A model generated the notes under the pieces. The model searched no databases, was not told the DNA's origin, and saw only the letters and a program-made list of their open reading frames with translations. Of a stretch of DNA of 64,000 nucleotides, positions 52,661 through 61,381 are shown in pieces. Origin of the DNA: Candidatus Epulonipiscium sp. (GTDB lineage Bacteria > Bacillota_A > Clostridia > Lachnospirales > Cellulosilyticaceae). The translations under genes and the position numbers were made by a program. The stretch covers positions 89,801 to 153,800 of the forward strand of contig DUUM01000179.1 of assembly GCA_012841565.1 (NCBI GenBank), written 5' to 3'. Numbering within the stretch: the first letter of the stretch is position 1; each line of letters begins with the position of its first letter.

Positions 52661-53993
52661 ATCCGATAAAGTTAGATAGAATGCCTATAATCGCCCCAAG
52701 TAGTGCCCCTATCCAAGTAATTCCTCTCAGTTGATTTTTAACAACTGATAAAATAAGTTTCTCTGCTTCTTCCGAAGAAAATTCACTGATTTTATTTTCC
52801 ACCAACTGTGAAATATCCATTACTTCAGCTACTTCTTTGGAATTGCTTTTTATAATGGCCGTATAATACGAAAATATCTTTTCGTTTATTTGATTTTTTG
52901 TTGTACTGGGTATAATCATACTTACATTTGCAAGTGAGGTATCCCCAATAAATCGCATGAGCTCTCGTAATACCCTTTTGACCACTTCAAAAAATTCTTC
53001 AGTATTTACATAGCCATCCCACTCTTTATAAATCCAAGGTTCTATTTGAACTTTAGTATTCTGTTTTATAAGCCCAAGTAATATTCTTATATTTTCTTCA
53101 TTTATTTGTTCTTTTATGATACCTATTACCTTGTCTTTATAATCCGGTTGACTTTCTTTCAGTCCTTGAATTACTTTGCATAATAGGTCTCCAAATTTTT
53201 GGGCTCGCTCAGGATCTTCAAGCGCTTCATTTGCAAAGCTAATCATACCTTCATATATTTTATCCACCTTTATAAACATAGAAACCATTGGGTTAAAATT
53301 CTCATCGATCCAGTGTTGCAGGGTTTCTCTTATGGCGTCAGCTTCATCCCCCTCCCCCATGGTTCCTATAATGCCTTTTCCGATATTAGGAGCATTATCT
53401 TGAATCATCCTATAGGCTTGTTCTTCTAATCTCTCAAGGGTATGACCTATATGCTCTTTCCCCTTGTCACTTTCTAATACCTCTTCTCCAAATTGTTTGA
53501 TATATGGGACAACTGATTCCCTGCTAACAATTTCTATGATGGTATTGGTTATATGGGGAATCGCTAAGTCCATAACCTCTTTCGACCTTAGCATGGCTAT
53601 AATTTCTACGGTAAATTGATCTACAACTGCATCTGTACTCGCTTCAAGATCTGCGCCCAGTATTGCTTTAGCTGCTTCCGTAATGGTTTGATTACTCTCT
53701 TCCATATACTTAGGAATGCTATTACTAAATTTCAAAAAGACATCTTTTGCCTTAGGGCCTGTTAATGTATCCGCAAGCATATCTTCTGTTAATAAGTATT
53801 CCTCTGTAATTTCCCCCATCTGCCTTGCTAGTGTGGCTTTTTCTTTTGGAATTAAGCCTGGGGTAAATGGTATTTTCATTTTACCAATGTATTTTGTATT
53901 ATATGGCCTAAATAACATTTTGATTGCTAAATAATTAGTTGCATAGCCTATTACACCCCCAACTACTGGGTTAATTAATACGTCCCATTGCAT
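52659..53993 (-). CDS. DUF445 membrane protein (YheB-like)
   Basis: About 444 residues. The N-terminus PVVGGVIGYATNYLAIKMLFRP and the following KIPFTPGLIPKEKATLARQMG are the DUF445 signature; the C-terminus ends in a glycine-rich membrane helix (WIGALLGAIIGILSNF). Function unknown. ATG 53993 is chosen since TAGGAGTG precedes it; the GTG at 54002 lies inside that site. It follows rex by 11 bases. Confidence 0.9.
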   Translation of the reverse strand: MQWDVLINPVVGGVIGYATNYLAIKMLFRPYNTKYIGKMKIPFTPGLIPKEKATLARQMGEITEEYLLTEDMLADTLTGPKAKDVFLKFSNSIPKYMEESNQTITEAAKAILGADLEASTDAVVDQFTVEIIAMLRSKEVMDLAIPHITNTIIEIVSRESVVPYIKQFGEEVLESDKGKEHIGHTLERLEEQAYRMIQDNAPNIGKGIIGTMGEGDEADAIRETLQHWIDENFNPMVSMFIKVDKIYEGMISFANEALEDPERAQKFGDLLCKVIQGLKESQPDYKDKVIGIIKEQINEENIRILLGLIKQNTKVQIEPWIYKEWDGYVNTEEFFEVVKRVLRELMRFIGDTSLANVSMIIPSTTKNQINEKIFSYYTAIIKSNSKEVAEVMDISQLVENKISEFSSEEAEKLILSVVKNQLRGITWIGALLGAIIGILSNFIG

Positions 53994-54004
53994 ATTACAC
54001 ACTC

Positions 54005-54658
54005 CTACTCCTGATCTTTAGAAGGGTTACTCGCTTCATTAATTTTGTAAGCTAGGGTCATTAAGCTATGTGATAAATGAACATTTTCAACCTGAACAGT
54101 GTCCGGTAAATATAAGTCAAGTGGCGAAAAGTTCCATAGCCCGCGTATTCCCCACTTCGCCAAATTATTTGCCATCTCTTTTACACTGGCTTTTGGCATT
54201 GTTAACATCGCAATATCTACTTTGTGTTCTTTAACAAAATCCTCTAATACGTCCACATCGTATACTTCTATTCCTCTAATTGTCATCCCAAGCAATCTAG
54301 GATTAACATCAAACATGCCAATTAATTCAAATCCACGTTTTTCAAAGGATGTATAGTTTGCAAGGGCCTGTCCTAAATTACCAGCACCTACAATAATCAT
54401 TTTATGATTTTTATCGAGTCCTAGTATTTTAGCTATTTCTGCATGTAGGTATTCTACATTATAGCCATATCCTTGTTGCCCAAATCCTCCAAAGTTATTC
54501 AGGTCTTGCCTTATTTGAGATGCCGTTACTTTCATCCGTTCGCTCAGCTCACGGGAAGAAATTCTAGTAATGTCATTATCGATTAGTTCCCCTAAATATC
54601 TATAATATCTAGGAAGTCTTCTAATTACAGCCATGGAAATTTTGCGCTCATCAGCCAT
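54005..54658 (-). CDS. rex: Redox-sensing transcriptional repressor Rex
   Basis: The 217-residue protein has an N-terminal winged helix (RRLPRYYRYLGEL, ISSRELSERMKVTASQIRQDLNNFG) and a Rossmann domain (IIVGAGNLGQALANY) that binds NADH/NAD+. Rex represses fermentation and anaerobic genes when NADH is low. No TTGTTAA-type Rex site was seen at its own promoter. Confidence 0.95.
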   Translation of the reverse strand: MADERKISMAVIRRLPRYYRYLGELIDNDITRISSRELSERMKVTASQIRQDLNNFGGFGQQGYGYNVEYLHAEIAKILGLDKNHKMIIVGAGNLGQALANYTSFEKRGFELIGMFDVNPRLLGMTIRGIEVYDVDVLEDFVKEHKVDIAMLTMPKASVKEMANNLAKWGIRGLWNFSPLDLYLPDTVQVENVHLSHSLMTLAYKINEASNPSKDQE

Positions 54659-54692
54659 TCTATCCTAATCCCCTCTCTTTTATATTAGTGTT

Positions 54693-54721
54693 AGTATATA
54701 GTCAAGTAAAACAAGTGTCAA
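54693..54721 (-). promoter_or_regulatory. Promoter of rex
   Basis: TTGACA (54716-54721), 17 bases and TATACT (54693-54698) on the reverse strand, 35 bases upstream of the start codon. Confidence 0.78.
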
Positions 54722-54764
54722 TGTTTTAACGCTATCCTTTTAAACTATCATATCATAAAATGCT

Positions 54765-54792
54765 TTGATTTACTTTTATTTTTTGTTATGAT
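54765..54792 (+). promoter_or_regulatory. Promoter of the ABC-F gene
   Basis: TTGATT (54765-54770), 16 bases and TATGAT (54787-54792) on the plus strand, about 32 bases before the start codon. Confidence 0.65.
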
Positions 54793-54823
54793 AGTGTTTA
54801 GATACTTAATTAGGAGGTTTATC

Positions 54824-56734
54824 ATGATTTTAGCTTGCAACCATATTCATAAATCGTTTATTACAGATGTCATCTTAGACGATGTTACGTTTCACATAGA
54901 AGAAAAAGAAAAAATCGCACTGATTGGTATGAATGGAAGTGGTAAAACAACACTCTTTCGTATTATATCCAATGCTCTAGAACCCGATTCAGGTGAAATC
55001 ATCAAAAGTAAAAATTGTTCTATCGGCTATTTGCCACAGCACGTCTCTATTGACTCTGACAAGACTGTATATAATGAATTACTTACTGTTTTTAATCATC
55101 TTATTGAAATGGAAGAAGAACTTAGCCACACAGAGTCTATGATTTCTAATGCAAAACCTGATGACTTAGATGAACTTGTTAAAAACTATGATCTCTTACG
55201 GGAATCTTTTGAGGACAATCAAGGCTATATGTATAAAAGTTTAATCCGCGGCGTACTAGCTGGCCTTGGATTATCTGATGATGCCTACGACAAACCTGTC
55301 TCTATTTTATCAGGAGGTCAAAAAACAAGGGTTGCTCTTGCTAAATTACTACTTCAAAATCCTACGGTACTTCTTTTGGACGAGCCTACTAACCACCTTG
55401 ATATTGATGCCATTGAGTGGCTTGAAGGATTTTTAAAAAGTTATACTGGAGCCGCTATTATTATCTCTCATGACCGTTACTTTTTGGACCGTATTGTTAC
55501 TAAAGTCGTTGAACTTGAGCATCATAAATCCGTTATATTTGAAGGGAATTATTCTTTCTATATTAAACAAAAAGCGATTAATAAAGAAATTGAAGCCAAA
55601 CATTATAGCAATCAACAAAAAGACATTAAGCGCCAGGAGCAAGTCATTGATAAGCTCCGTCAATTTAATCGTGAAAAGTCTATTAAACGGGCTGATAGCC
55701 GGGAAAAACTACTGAATAAAGTTGAGCGCATAGAAAAACCGCTTGAATCTTCTGATGGCATGAAGCTTACTTTAACACCTCAGATTCAAAGCGGCAATGA
55801 TGTTTTAGATGCAAAAGAACTCTCTAAATCCTTTGATGATCTTAAGCTTTTTCAAAACCTTAATTTCCAGATAAAGCGTGGGGATAAAATAGCCCTTGTA
55901 GGCCCTAACGGGATTGGAAAAACAACATTATTTCGTATTTTTATGGGTACAGTAGAACCCTCTTTTGGTGAAGTGACACTAGGCTCTAATGTTTTAGTGG
56001 GATACTATGATCAAGAGCATCAAACCCTCGACCCTTCCTCTAGTATTATTGATGAACTCCAAAATGCCTTTCCTGATACAAAAACTGGAACCATACGAAA
56101 TGTGCTCGCTGCCTTTTTGTTTACAGGGGATGATGTCTTTAAGCTTATTTCTAGTCTTAGTGGCGGGGAAAAAGGCCGTGTTGCCCTTGCTAAAATTATG
56201 CTCACTAAAGCAAACTTCCTGCTTTTAGATGAGCCTACTAACCATTTGGATATACTCTCTAAAGAAATACTTGAAGCCGCTCTAGTTAATTATGAAGGAA
56301 CTGTCTTATATATCTCTCATGACCGTTACTTTATTAATAAAACTGCCACAAAGGTATTTGATATGTCAACCACTGGTATGACTACATATCTTGGTAACTA
56401 CGATTATTTTGCCCTCAAGAAACTTGAGGTTATCGATCAATCTTCTGAAGAAACCCCTGTGATTTCCGACTCTAAAGATCAGTGGCTGAAGGCAAAAGAG
56501 ACTCAGACCAATCTCCGGAGGCTGGAAAACCAATTAGCTAAAACAGAAGACGATATCCACGAGGTAGAGGCGACTCTTTCTTTTATAGAAGCCCAACTGT
56601 GTCTTGAGGAAGTCTACACAGACCCTCAAAAGTCTGAAGCATTTGTTCTTCAGCAATCAGGTTTAGAAAAGCAGCTAGAAAAACTCTACGCTCAGTGGGA
56701 AGAAGACTCTGTGGCCCTTGAAGAAAATAACTAG
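54824..56734 (+). CDS. ABC-F ribosome-associated ATPase
   Basis: The 636-residue protein has two ABC domains and no membrane segment: Walker A GMNGSGKTTL and GPNGIGKTTL, signature LSGGQKTRVALAK and LSGGEKGRVALAK, Walker B LLLDEPTNHLDI in both. Between them is the ABC-F linker (KRQEQVIDKLRQFNREKS), and the C-terminus is a coiled coil. ABC-F proteins bind the ribosomal E site and ease stalls; some give antibiotic resistance. It resembles housekeeping YdiF-type proteins more than resistance types (inference). ATG 54824 has AGGAGG. Confidence 0.92.
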   Translation: MILACNHIHKSFITDVILDDVTFHIEEKEKIALIGMNGSGKTTLFRIISNALEPDSGEIIKSKNCSIGYLPQHVSIDSDKTVYNELLTVFNHLIEMEEELSHTESMISNAKPDDLDELVKNYDLLRESFEDNQGYMYKSLIRGVLAGLGLSDDAYDKPVSILSGGQKTRVALAKLLLQNPTVLLLDEPTNHLDIDAIEWLEGFLKSYTGAAIIISHDRYFLDRIVTKVVELEHHKSVIFEGNYSFYIKQKAINKEIEAKHYSNQQKDIKRQEQVIDKLRQFNREKSIKRADSREKLLNKVERIEKPLESSDGMKLTLTPQIQSGNDVLDAKELSKSFDDLKLFQNLNFQIKRGDKIALVGPNGIGKTTLFRIFMGTVEPSFGEVTLGSNVLVGYYDQEHQTLDPSSSIIDELQNAFPDTKTGTIRNVLAAFLFTGDDVFKLISSLSGGEKGRVALAKIMLTKANFLLLDEPTNHLDILSKEILEAALVNYEGTVLYISHDRYFINKTATKVFDMSTTGMTTYLGNYDYFALKKLEVIDQSSEETPVISDSKDQWLKAKETQTNLRRLENQLAKTEDDIHEVEATLSFIEAQLCLEEVYTDPQKSEAFVLQQSGLEKQLEKLYAQWEEDSVALEENN

Positions 56735-57924
56735 TACTTAATCCACTTTTCTTCATCCTTGTAGGCGACCATACTTTGCCGTATCTCCCGGCTAATGATT
56801 TGCCACTTAGCATTATTTCTTAGCAGTTTATAGTTCCATTCAATCACTACTCTGTATTGTCTTTCTATATCTTTACCTGCCCCATCTTTTTCTAAGTTTG
56901 TTAAATAGACGGTCTCTAATACTGACGCCTTTAGCTCATTACCTGATATAGGATAAATATCCCGTACTTCCATGAGACTTTTGGCGTCTTTTATATCTTT
57001 ATGATCGATATACCACATTTTAAAATCTGAAATGATATCTTCATTTATTTTATCTGTTAAAAACGTATGTAAAAAAGTTGTATCTTTCTTCATAATTCCT
57101 ACTTTATATTCTATATTAAATTCTTTAAAAAACACTTGTAAATTTTTTTTGACGTTTTCATTCCCCACAATGTTTTCTATATAGATTATTGGATTTTGTT
57201 TCCCTATTTGTATTTTTTGAGAAAATATTTCCATATCCTTGTTCCCCATAAATACTGAAATATCATATTGCCCTGGTAACATATTATCAAAGGATACTTT
57301 TTGACCTCTATTTTGCTTTGTTATATCCCCCATTGTAACCCATGTTCCTGTGGGTGCCATTACGGCTATATCAAGAGTATCATAAGGAGACTTTACTGTT
57401 ATTTCTTCTGGGACGTCAATTTCTGTTGTAAAGTCCGGGTACAGATGATCGTAATATTGGATTGTTATCTGATGCTTCCCTGGGAGCATATCTTTAACTT
57501 CTATTCCCTGCCCCGTAACCCCTTGTATGATCTTTTTGTTATCCACATAAACAGTTGACCCAGTGGGTGTATATACATATATCTTTTGGAGGCTATAAGG
57601 AAATTTTACAAACCACTTTTTAGCTTTTTCATCTTTAATCATCGTTAACTCTTTAGGCTTTATTTTATTCCCTTTTTTAGATTGTTCTTCTAAAACCTCT
57701 ATAATTTCTTCTTTCGTAAACTTATTGGTCATGGCTTCTTCATTATAAAATGAAAATACCTCTTCAAAATCATTTTTATTGTATGCAAAAGCATATCTAT
57801 AGGCACAGGCTTGGGGACTATAGTGATAAAAGTAAAAACTACCTATAATTAAACCTACCACAGGCACTGCCCATAGGATATTCTTTCTTCTTTTGCTTTT
57901 TTTATATACTTTTTGTAGCTCCAT
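56731..57924 (-). CDS. TcaA/YvbJ-like single-pass membrane protein
   Basis: The 397-residue protein has a cytoplasmic Lys/Arg start, one membrane helix (ILWAVPVVGLIIGSFYFY), a helical domain (about 35-95), two tandem PEGA-like beta domains (VYVYTPTGSTVYVDNKKI; VMAPTGTWVTMG; each ending MLPGK/MLPGQ) and an NTF2-like C-terminus. This matches TcaA-type wall-stress proteins but without their N-terminal zinc ribbon. Its stop overlaps the convergent ABC-F stop by four bases. Confidence 0.75.
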   Translation of the reverse strand: MELQKVYKKSKRRKNILWAVPVVGLIIGSFYFYHYSPQACAYRYAFAYNKNDFEEVFSFYNEEAMTNKFTKEEIIEVLEEQSKKGNKIKPKELTMIKDEKAKKWFVKFPYSLQKIYVYTPTGSTVYVDNKKIIQGVTGQGIEVKDMLPGKHQITIQYYDHLYPDFTTEIDVPEEITVKSPYDTLDIAVMAPTGTWVTMGDITKQNRGQKVSFDNMLPGQYDISVFMGNKDMEIFSQKIQIGKQNPIIYIENIVGNENVKKNLQVFFKEFNIEYKVGIMKKDTTFLHTFLTDKINEDIISDFKMWYIDHKDIKDAKSLMEVRDIYPISGNELKASVLETVYLTNLEKDGAGKDIERQYRVVIEWNYKLLRNNAKWQIISREIRQSMVAYKDEEKWIKY

Positions 57925-58003
57925 ATGATCCCCCTAACTATGCACAAATATCTTATATGTTATAAGCTATTTATATGTACAAGCTAAAGGATATATGACG
58001 TTT

Positions 58004-58574
58004 TTAATTGTTTACTAAAACTCTTTTTTCCCATTTACCACTTTTATAATATGTGAGCCCAACGACTGCACCTAAGAGCCAACCTAAAGGAATCTCCTAT
58101 ACCCCTTAATACTGCACTGACGGAGTTATATCCAAACATTCCAATAAGACCTATAAATGTAATGTCTAAATAATTTTTAGCATCAGCCACTAAATGCTCC
58201 GGAACCTTTAGCATTCTAAGAAGAGGTCCACTAATCATAAGGCCTATAATCGTCATTACAATTGAGGCCACAAATAAAAGTATATAAGTTGTATCAATGG
58301 TCCTTTTTACCCTTTCCATATTTTTAGAGCCATAATACTGGGAAATCAAAATAGTTGACCCTAGGGTAATCCCCAGAGTAAGAGACACAACCAAAGATAC
58401 AATAGGAAAAGATGCCCCTACAGCTGCAAGCGCATCTTTCCCTAAGGCCCTACCTACAATAATACTATCAACGGTACTATACAGTTGTTGGAAAATATTA
58501 CCTATTAACATTGGGAGTGCAAACTTAAGTATGCCCATTGTTTCATTTCCAGTTGTTAAATCATTCACTGTCAT
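58004..58574 (-). pseudogene. MATE transporter remnant with the middle deleted
   Basis: An open frame of 176 residues begins as a normal MATE protein (PMLIGNIFQQLYSTVDSIIVGRALG, LISQYYGSKNMERVKR) up to VLRGIGDS, then runs into unrelated FRLALRCSRWAHIL and stops. In another frame the same DNA reads IPLGWLLGAVVGLTYYKSGKW to a stop at 58004, a typical MATE C-terminus. So about 250 codons are missing and the two ends are joined out of frame. It is four-base coupled to the transglutaminase-like gene. Confidence 0.85.
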
Positions 58575-60145
58575 TCACTCCAATTCAAGTTACACACGGG
58601 ATATTCATCATATGCCCACCTGTGGGTTTTTTTTAGTGTTTCACTATCTACAAGAAAAAAGTCATGAGAAAGTATGTCTCTAGGTCCTACCGGATCATCC
58701 CACGTTGCATCCAACATATAATACTCATTATCTATAAGTACCATGTTCCACATATGGGATATATAAGTCCCCTCTGCATCCATTGCATCTCCTATCACCA
58801 AATCTGATTGCACCCCTGCAAGACTAAGCAGTATGTGCATTGCTTCTGCATACCCTTGGCATACGCCTTTTTGATTAATTAGTACACCATATGCCATAAA
58901 AGCATTGGCATCTGAATCTTCTCCTCGCAGAAACTGTTCAGCTGCATCTACATCATATTGTGTATGATTAACAACATAATCATGTATTATTTTTGTTTTT
59001 TTATAATCCGTCATATCAGGCTTAATAATTTTGGAGATTACTTCTTGGGCACGATTATATGTTCTTTGTAGTTTAGGGGTAATCTCTTTTCCAGCTAAAT
59101 CGTCAATTTCATTTGCTAGGTCAGTTACGTTTGTAATAAGCGTTTTACCTTGCAAGGACACTCTACCTGTACCATCTAGGTTAACCCTATATATTTTCTT
59201 GCTATCTTCTAGATTTTTATAAAACATATAATCTCCAGCTATATTAATTTGCGTCGTATTAGTACCTGTTACTTCTGTTTTTTGAGTACCATCAAGAAGC
59301 ATACTATATAAGCTCAGTTTACTTGGATGATTATAATACACCTTGTTTTTGTAGATATTAAAGCTATAAGGCGTTTCACCTAATAGTTGTATTTCTTCAT
59401 CTTTTTCGAAACCTAAATGATATAATCCTTTAGGCTTATCATTCTTACGAGGGTCGTAAGTATAATAAATTCCTGTCTTTGATACATCAAATTGTATAAC
59501 TCCTTTTTTAATAATTTTATTGTTGGCCCCATCTACTCTTACTTTACCAATACTACCTTCTCGGGTAATATAATAAATATAATCATTATAGATCATCATA
59601 TCGTTGGCAACAATCTCTTTTATAACTCGTTTATCTTTTCCATCTAAGGACATTGATGTAATATATAACTTATTATAGCGATCCATAAAATATATCCTAC
59701 GGTTATATACATTGATGCTATACGCTTTATCTTCATTAAGCCTTTTTCTCTGTGTACCATCTTTTTTAACACTGTATATGCCATGCGTATCTTGACTAAT
59801 ATAATATATCTTATCTTCTAAGATTTGAATATTCATAGCGTAAGCTTCATCTATTATTTTGGTTTTAAGTGTTCCTTTTTTATTCATAGACCATAACGCT
59901 ACGCCATCTGAATAATAAATCTTCTCATTATCTTCGATTGCTAGCCCTTGATTTGTATTATTACCTGCCGTCTCGTTAGGTAATTCGCCATTACTCCCTA
60001 AAGATCTAGGTATCGTTTTTATGAGTGGCGTAACTTGTTGAGGTGGAGGATTAATGCTGATGGTACTCGGTTCATTTATAGATATACTGGGTATTGTCCA
60101 TATAATCGTTATCATTAGAACGAATAACATTACAATTGTTCTCAT
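58571..60145 (-). CDS. Secreted DUF5050-like propeller plus transglutaminase-like protein
   Basis: About 524 residues: signal peptide or anchor (IVMLFVLMITIIWTIPSISI), a repeated beta region (about 70-340; many KIYYIS, YSVKKDG, YRVNLDGTG units, DUF5050-like), and a C-terminal transglutaminase-like core with Cys in NQKGVCQGYAEAM, His in ISHMWNMV and Asp in YMLDATWDD (431, 466, 481 in the longer frame). It may crosslink or cut peptides at the cell surface. ATG 60145 has GGAGG; TTG 60151 is too close to it. Confidence 0.85.
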   Translation of the reverse strand: MRTIVMLFVLMITIIWTIPSISINEPSTISINPPPQQVTPLIKTIPRSLGSNGELPNETAGNNTNQGLAIEDNEKIYYSDGVALWSMNKKGTLKTKIIDEAYAMNIQILEDKIYYISQDTHGIYSVKKDGTQRKRLNEDKAYSINVYNRRIYFMDRYNKLYITSMSLDGKDKRVIKEIVANDMMIYNDYIYYITREGSIGKVRVDGANNKIIKKGVIQFDVSKTGIYYTYDPRKNDKPKGLYHLGFEKDEEIQLLGETPYSFNIYKNKVYYNHPSKLSLYSMLLDGTQKTEVTGTNTTQINIAGDYMFYKNLEDSKKIYRVNLDGTGRVSLQGKTLITNVTDLANEIDDLAGKEITPKLQRTYNRAQEVISKIIKPDMTDYKKTKIIHDYVVNHTQYDVDAAEQFLRGEDSDANAFMAYGVLINQKGVCQGYAEAMHILLSLAGVQSDLVIGDAMDAEGTYISHMWNMVLIDNEYYMLDATWDDPVGPRDILSHDFFLVDSETLKKTHRWAYDEYPVCNLNWSE

Positions 60146-60178
60146 CGCCAAGCCTCCTATCTTTACTTAATAATAACA

Positions 60179-60204
60179 CAAACCCCACCAAAAGGTAGGG
60201 TTTG
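60179..60204 (-). terminator. Terminator after the isocitrate dehydrogenase gene
   Basis: CAAACCCTACC-TTTT-GGTGGGGTTTG pairs with one mismatch, then TGTTATT on the minus strand. Confidence 0.85.
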
Positions 60205-60231
60205 AAATGTTATTTATTATATTTTCAAGAT

Positions 60232-61368
60232 TTATAGGTTTTCAATAACACAGTTTGCAAACTCTTCACCCGTTGCGCCTGTATCTCTACCTGTTAATTT
60301 TACTTTGTCATTGGCAATTTCAAGTGCCTTGATAACTCTATTTGCTTGTTCTGGGTACCCAATATGACGAAGGAGTAACTCAGCCGCTTTAATCATGCTT
60401 GCTGGGTTCGCATATATTTGTCTTCCTGACTCTACCATACGTGGTGCACTTCCGTGAATTGCTTCAAACATTGAATAACGGTTTCCAATATTTGAACTAC
60501 CTGCAGTCCCTACCCCACCTTGAATTTGAGCAGCCTCATCTGTAATAATATCGCCATAAAGGTTTGGAAGTACAAATACTTGGTAATTTTTACTGACTTC
60601 AGGGTTAATTAGGTTCGCTGATATAATATCTACAAACCAGTCATCTGCTTGAATCTCTGGATAATCTTTAGCGACTTCATAGCAAATATCTAAAAATTTA
60701 CCATCTGTCTTTTTAAGGATGTTGGCTTTTGTGATAATGGCGACGTGCTTCTTACCATTTGCACGGGCATATTCAAATGCCGCTTTTGCTATTCTGCGAA
60801 CACCTTGTGTTGTTATAACCCTAAAGTCAAATGATAAATCTTCATCGATGTCTATTCCTTGGCTTCCAAGTACATATTCACCTTCTGTATTTTCACGGAA
60901 GAATGTCCAGTCAATGCCAAGTTCTGGTACTGCTATAGGACGAACGTTTGCAAATAGGTCAAGTTCACGTCTCATGGCTACGTTAGCACTTTCAATATTA
61001 GGTCCATCGCCTTTACTTGGTGTTGTTGTAGGCCCTTTTAAGATAACATGACATGTTTTTAACTCTGCAAGTACATCCTCCGGAATTGCCTTAAGCTGAG
61101 CAATGCGATTTTCAATTGTAAGGCCCTCTATTGTTTTAAATACAATACGTCCATTTTCTACGTCATCTTTAAGAACTTCACGAAGAACACGTTCCGCCTC
61201 ATATGTGATGGCTGGGCCGATTCCATCTCCCCCGCAGCACCCTATGATAATCTGATCTAATTCTTTAAAATCTACTGCCTCTTCAGATTGCTTCATTCTT
61301 TCTACCCGTTCTATTTGTTCTTCTACAAGTTTTGCAAAGTGATCTCCTGCGATTTTTAGCTTATCCAT
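60232..61368 (-). CDS. Isocitrate/isopropylmalate-family dehydrogenase, likely NAD-dependent isocitrate dehydrogenase
   Basis: The 378-residue protein has the beta-decarboxylating dehydrogenase core: IIGCCGGDGIGP, SANVAMRRELDLFANVRP, FRENTEGEYVLGSQ, IITKANILKKTDG, NLYGDIITDEAAQIQGG and EAIHGSAPRM. An N-terminal extension of about 55 residues precedes it. Position 13 bases after aconitase supports isocitrate as substrate, feeding 2-oxoglutarate for glutamate synthesis. Isopropylmalate is the alternative. Confidence 0.9.
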   Translation of the reverse strand: MDKLKIAGDHFAKLVEEQIERVERMKQSEEAVDFKELDQIIIGCCGGDGIGPAITYEAERVLREVLKDDVENGRIVFKTIEGLTIENRIAQLKAIPEDVLAELKTCHVILKGPTTTPSKGDGPNIESANVAMRRELDLFANVRPIAVPELGIDWTFFRENTEGEYVLGSQGIDIDEDLSFDFRVITTQGVRRIAKAAFEYARANGKKHVAIITKANILKKTDGKFLDICYEVAKDYPEIQADDWFVDIISANLINPEVSKNYQVFVLPNLYGDIITDEAAQIQGGVGTAGSSNIGNRYSMFEAIHGSAPRMVESGRQIYANPASMIKAAELLLRHIGYPEQANRVIKALEIANDKVKLTGRDTGATGEEFANCVIENL

Positions 61369-61381
61369 CTTATAGTTCCTC

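Noticed and set aside
54660..54790. Rex operator at the rex promoter
   Set aside because: No TTGTTAA-N4-TTAACAA-like palindrome was found; only partial half-site resemblance.
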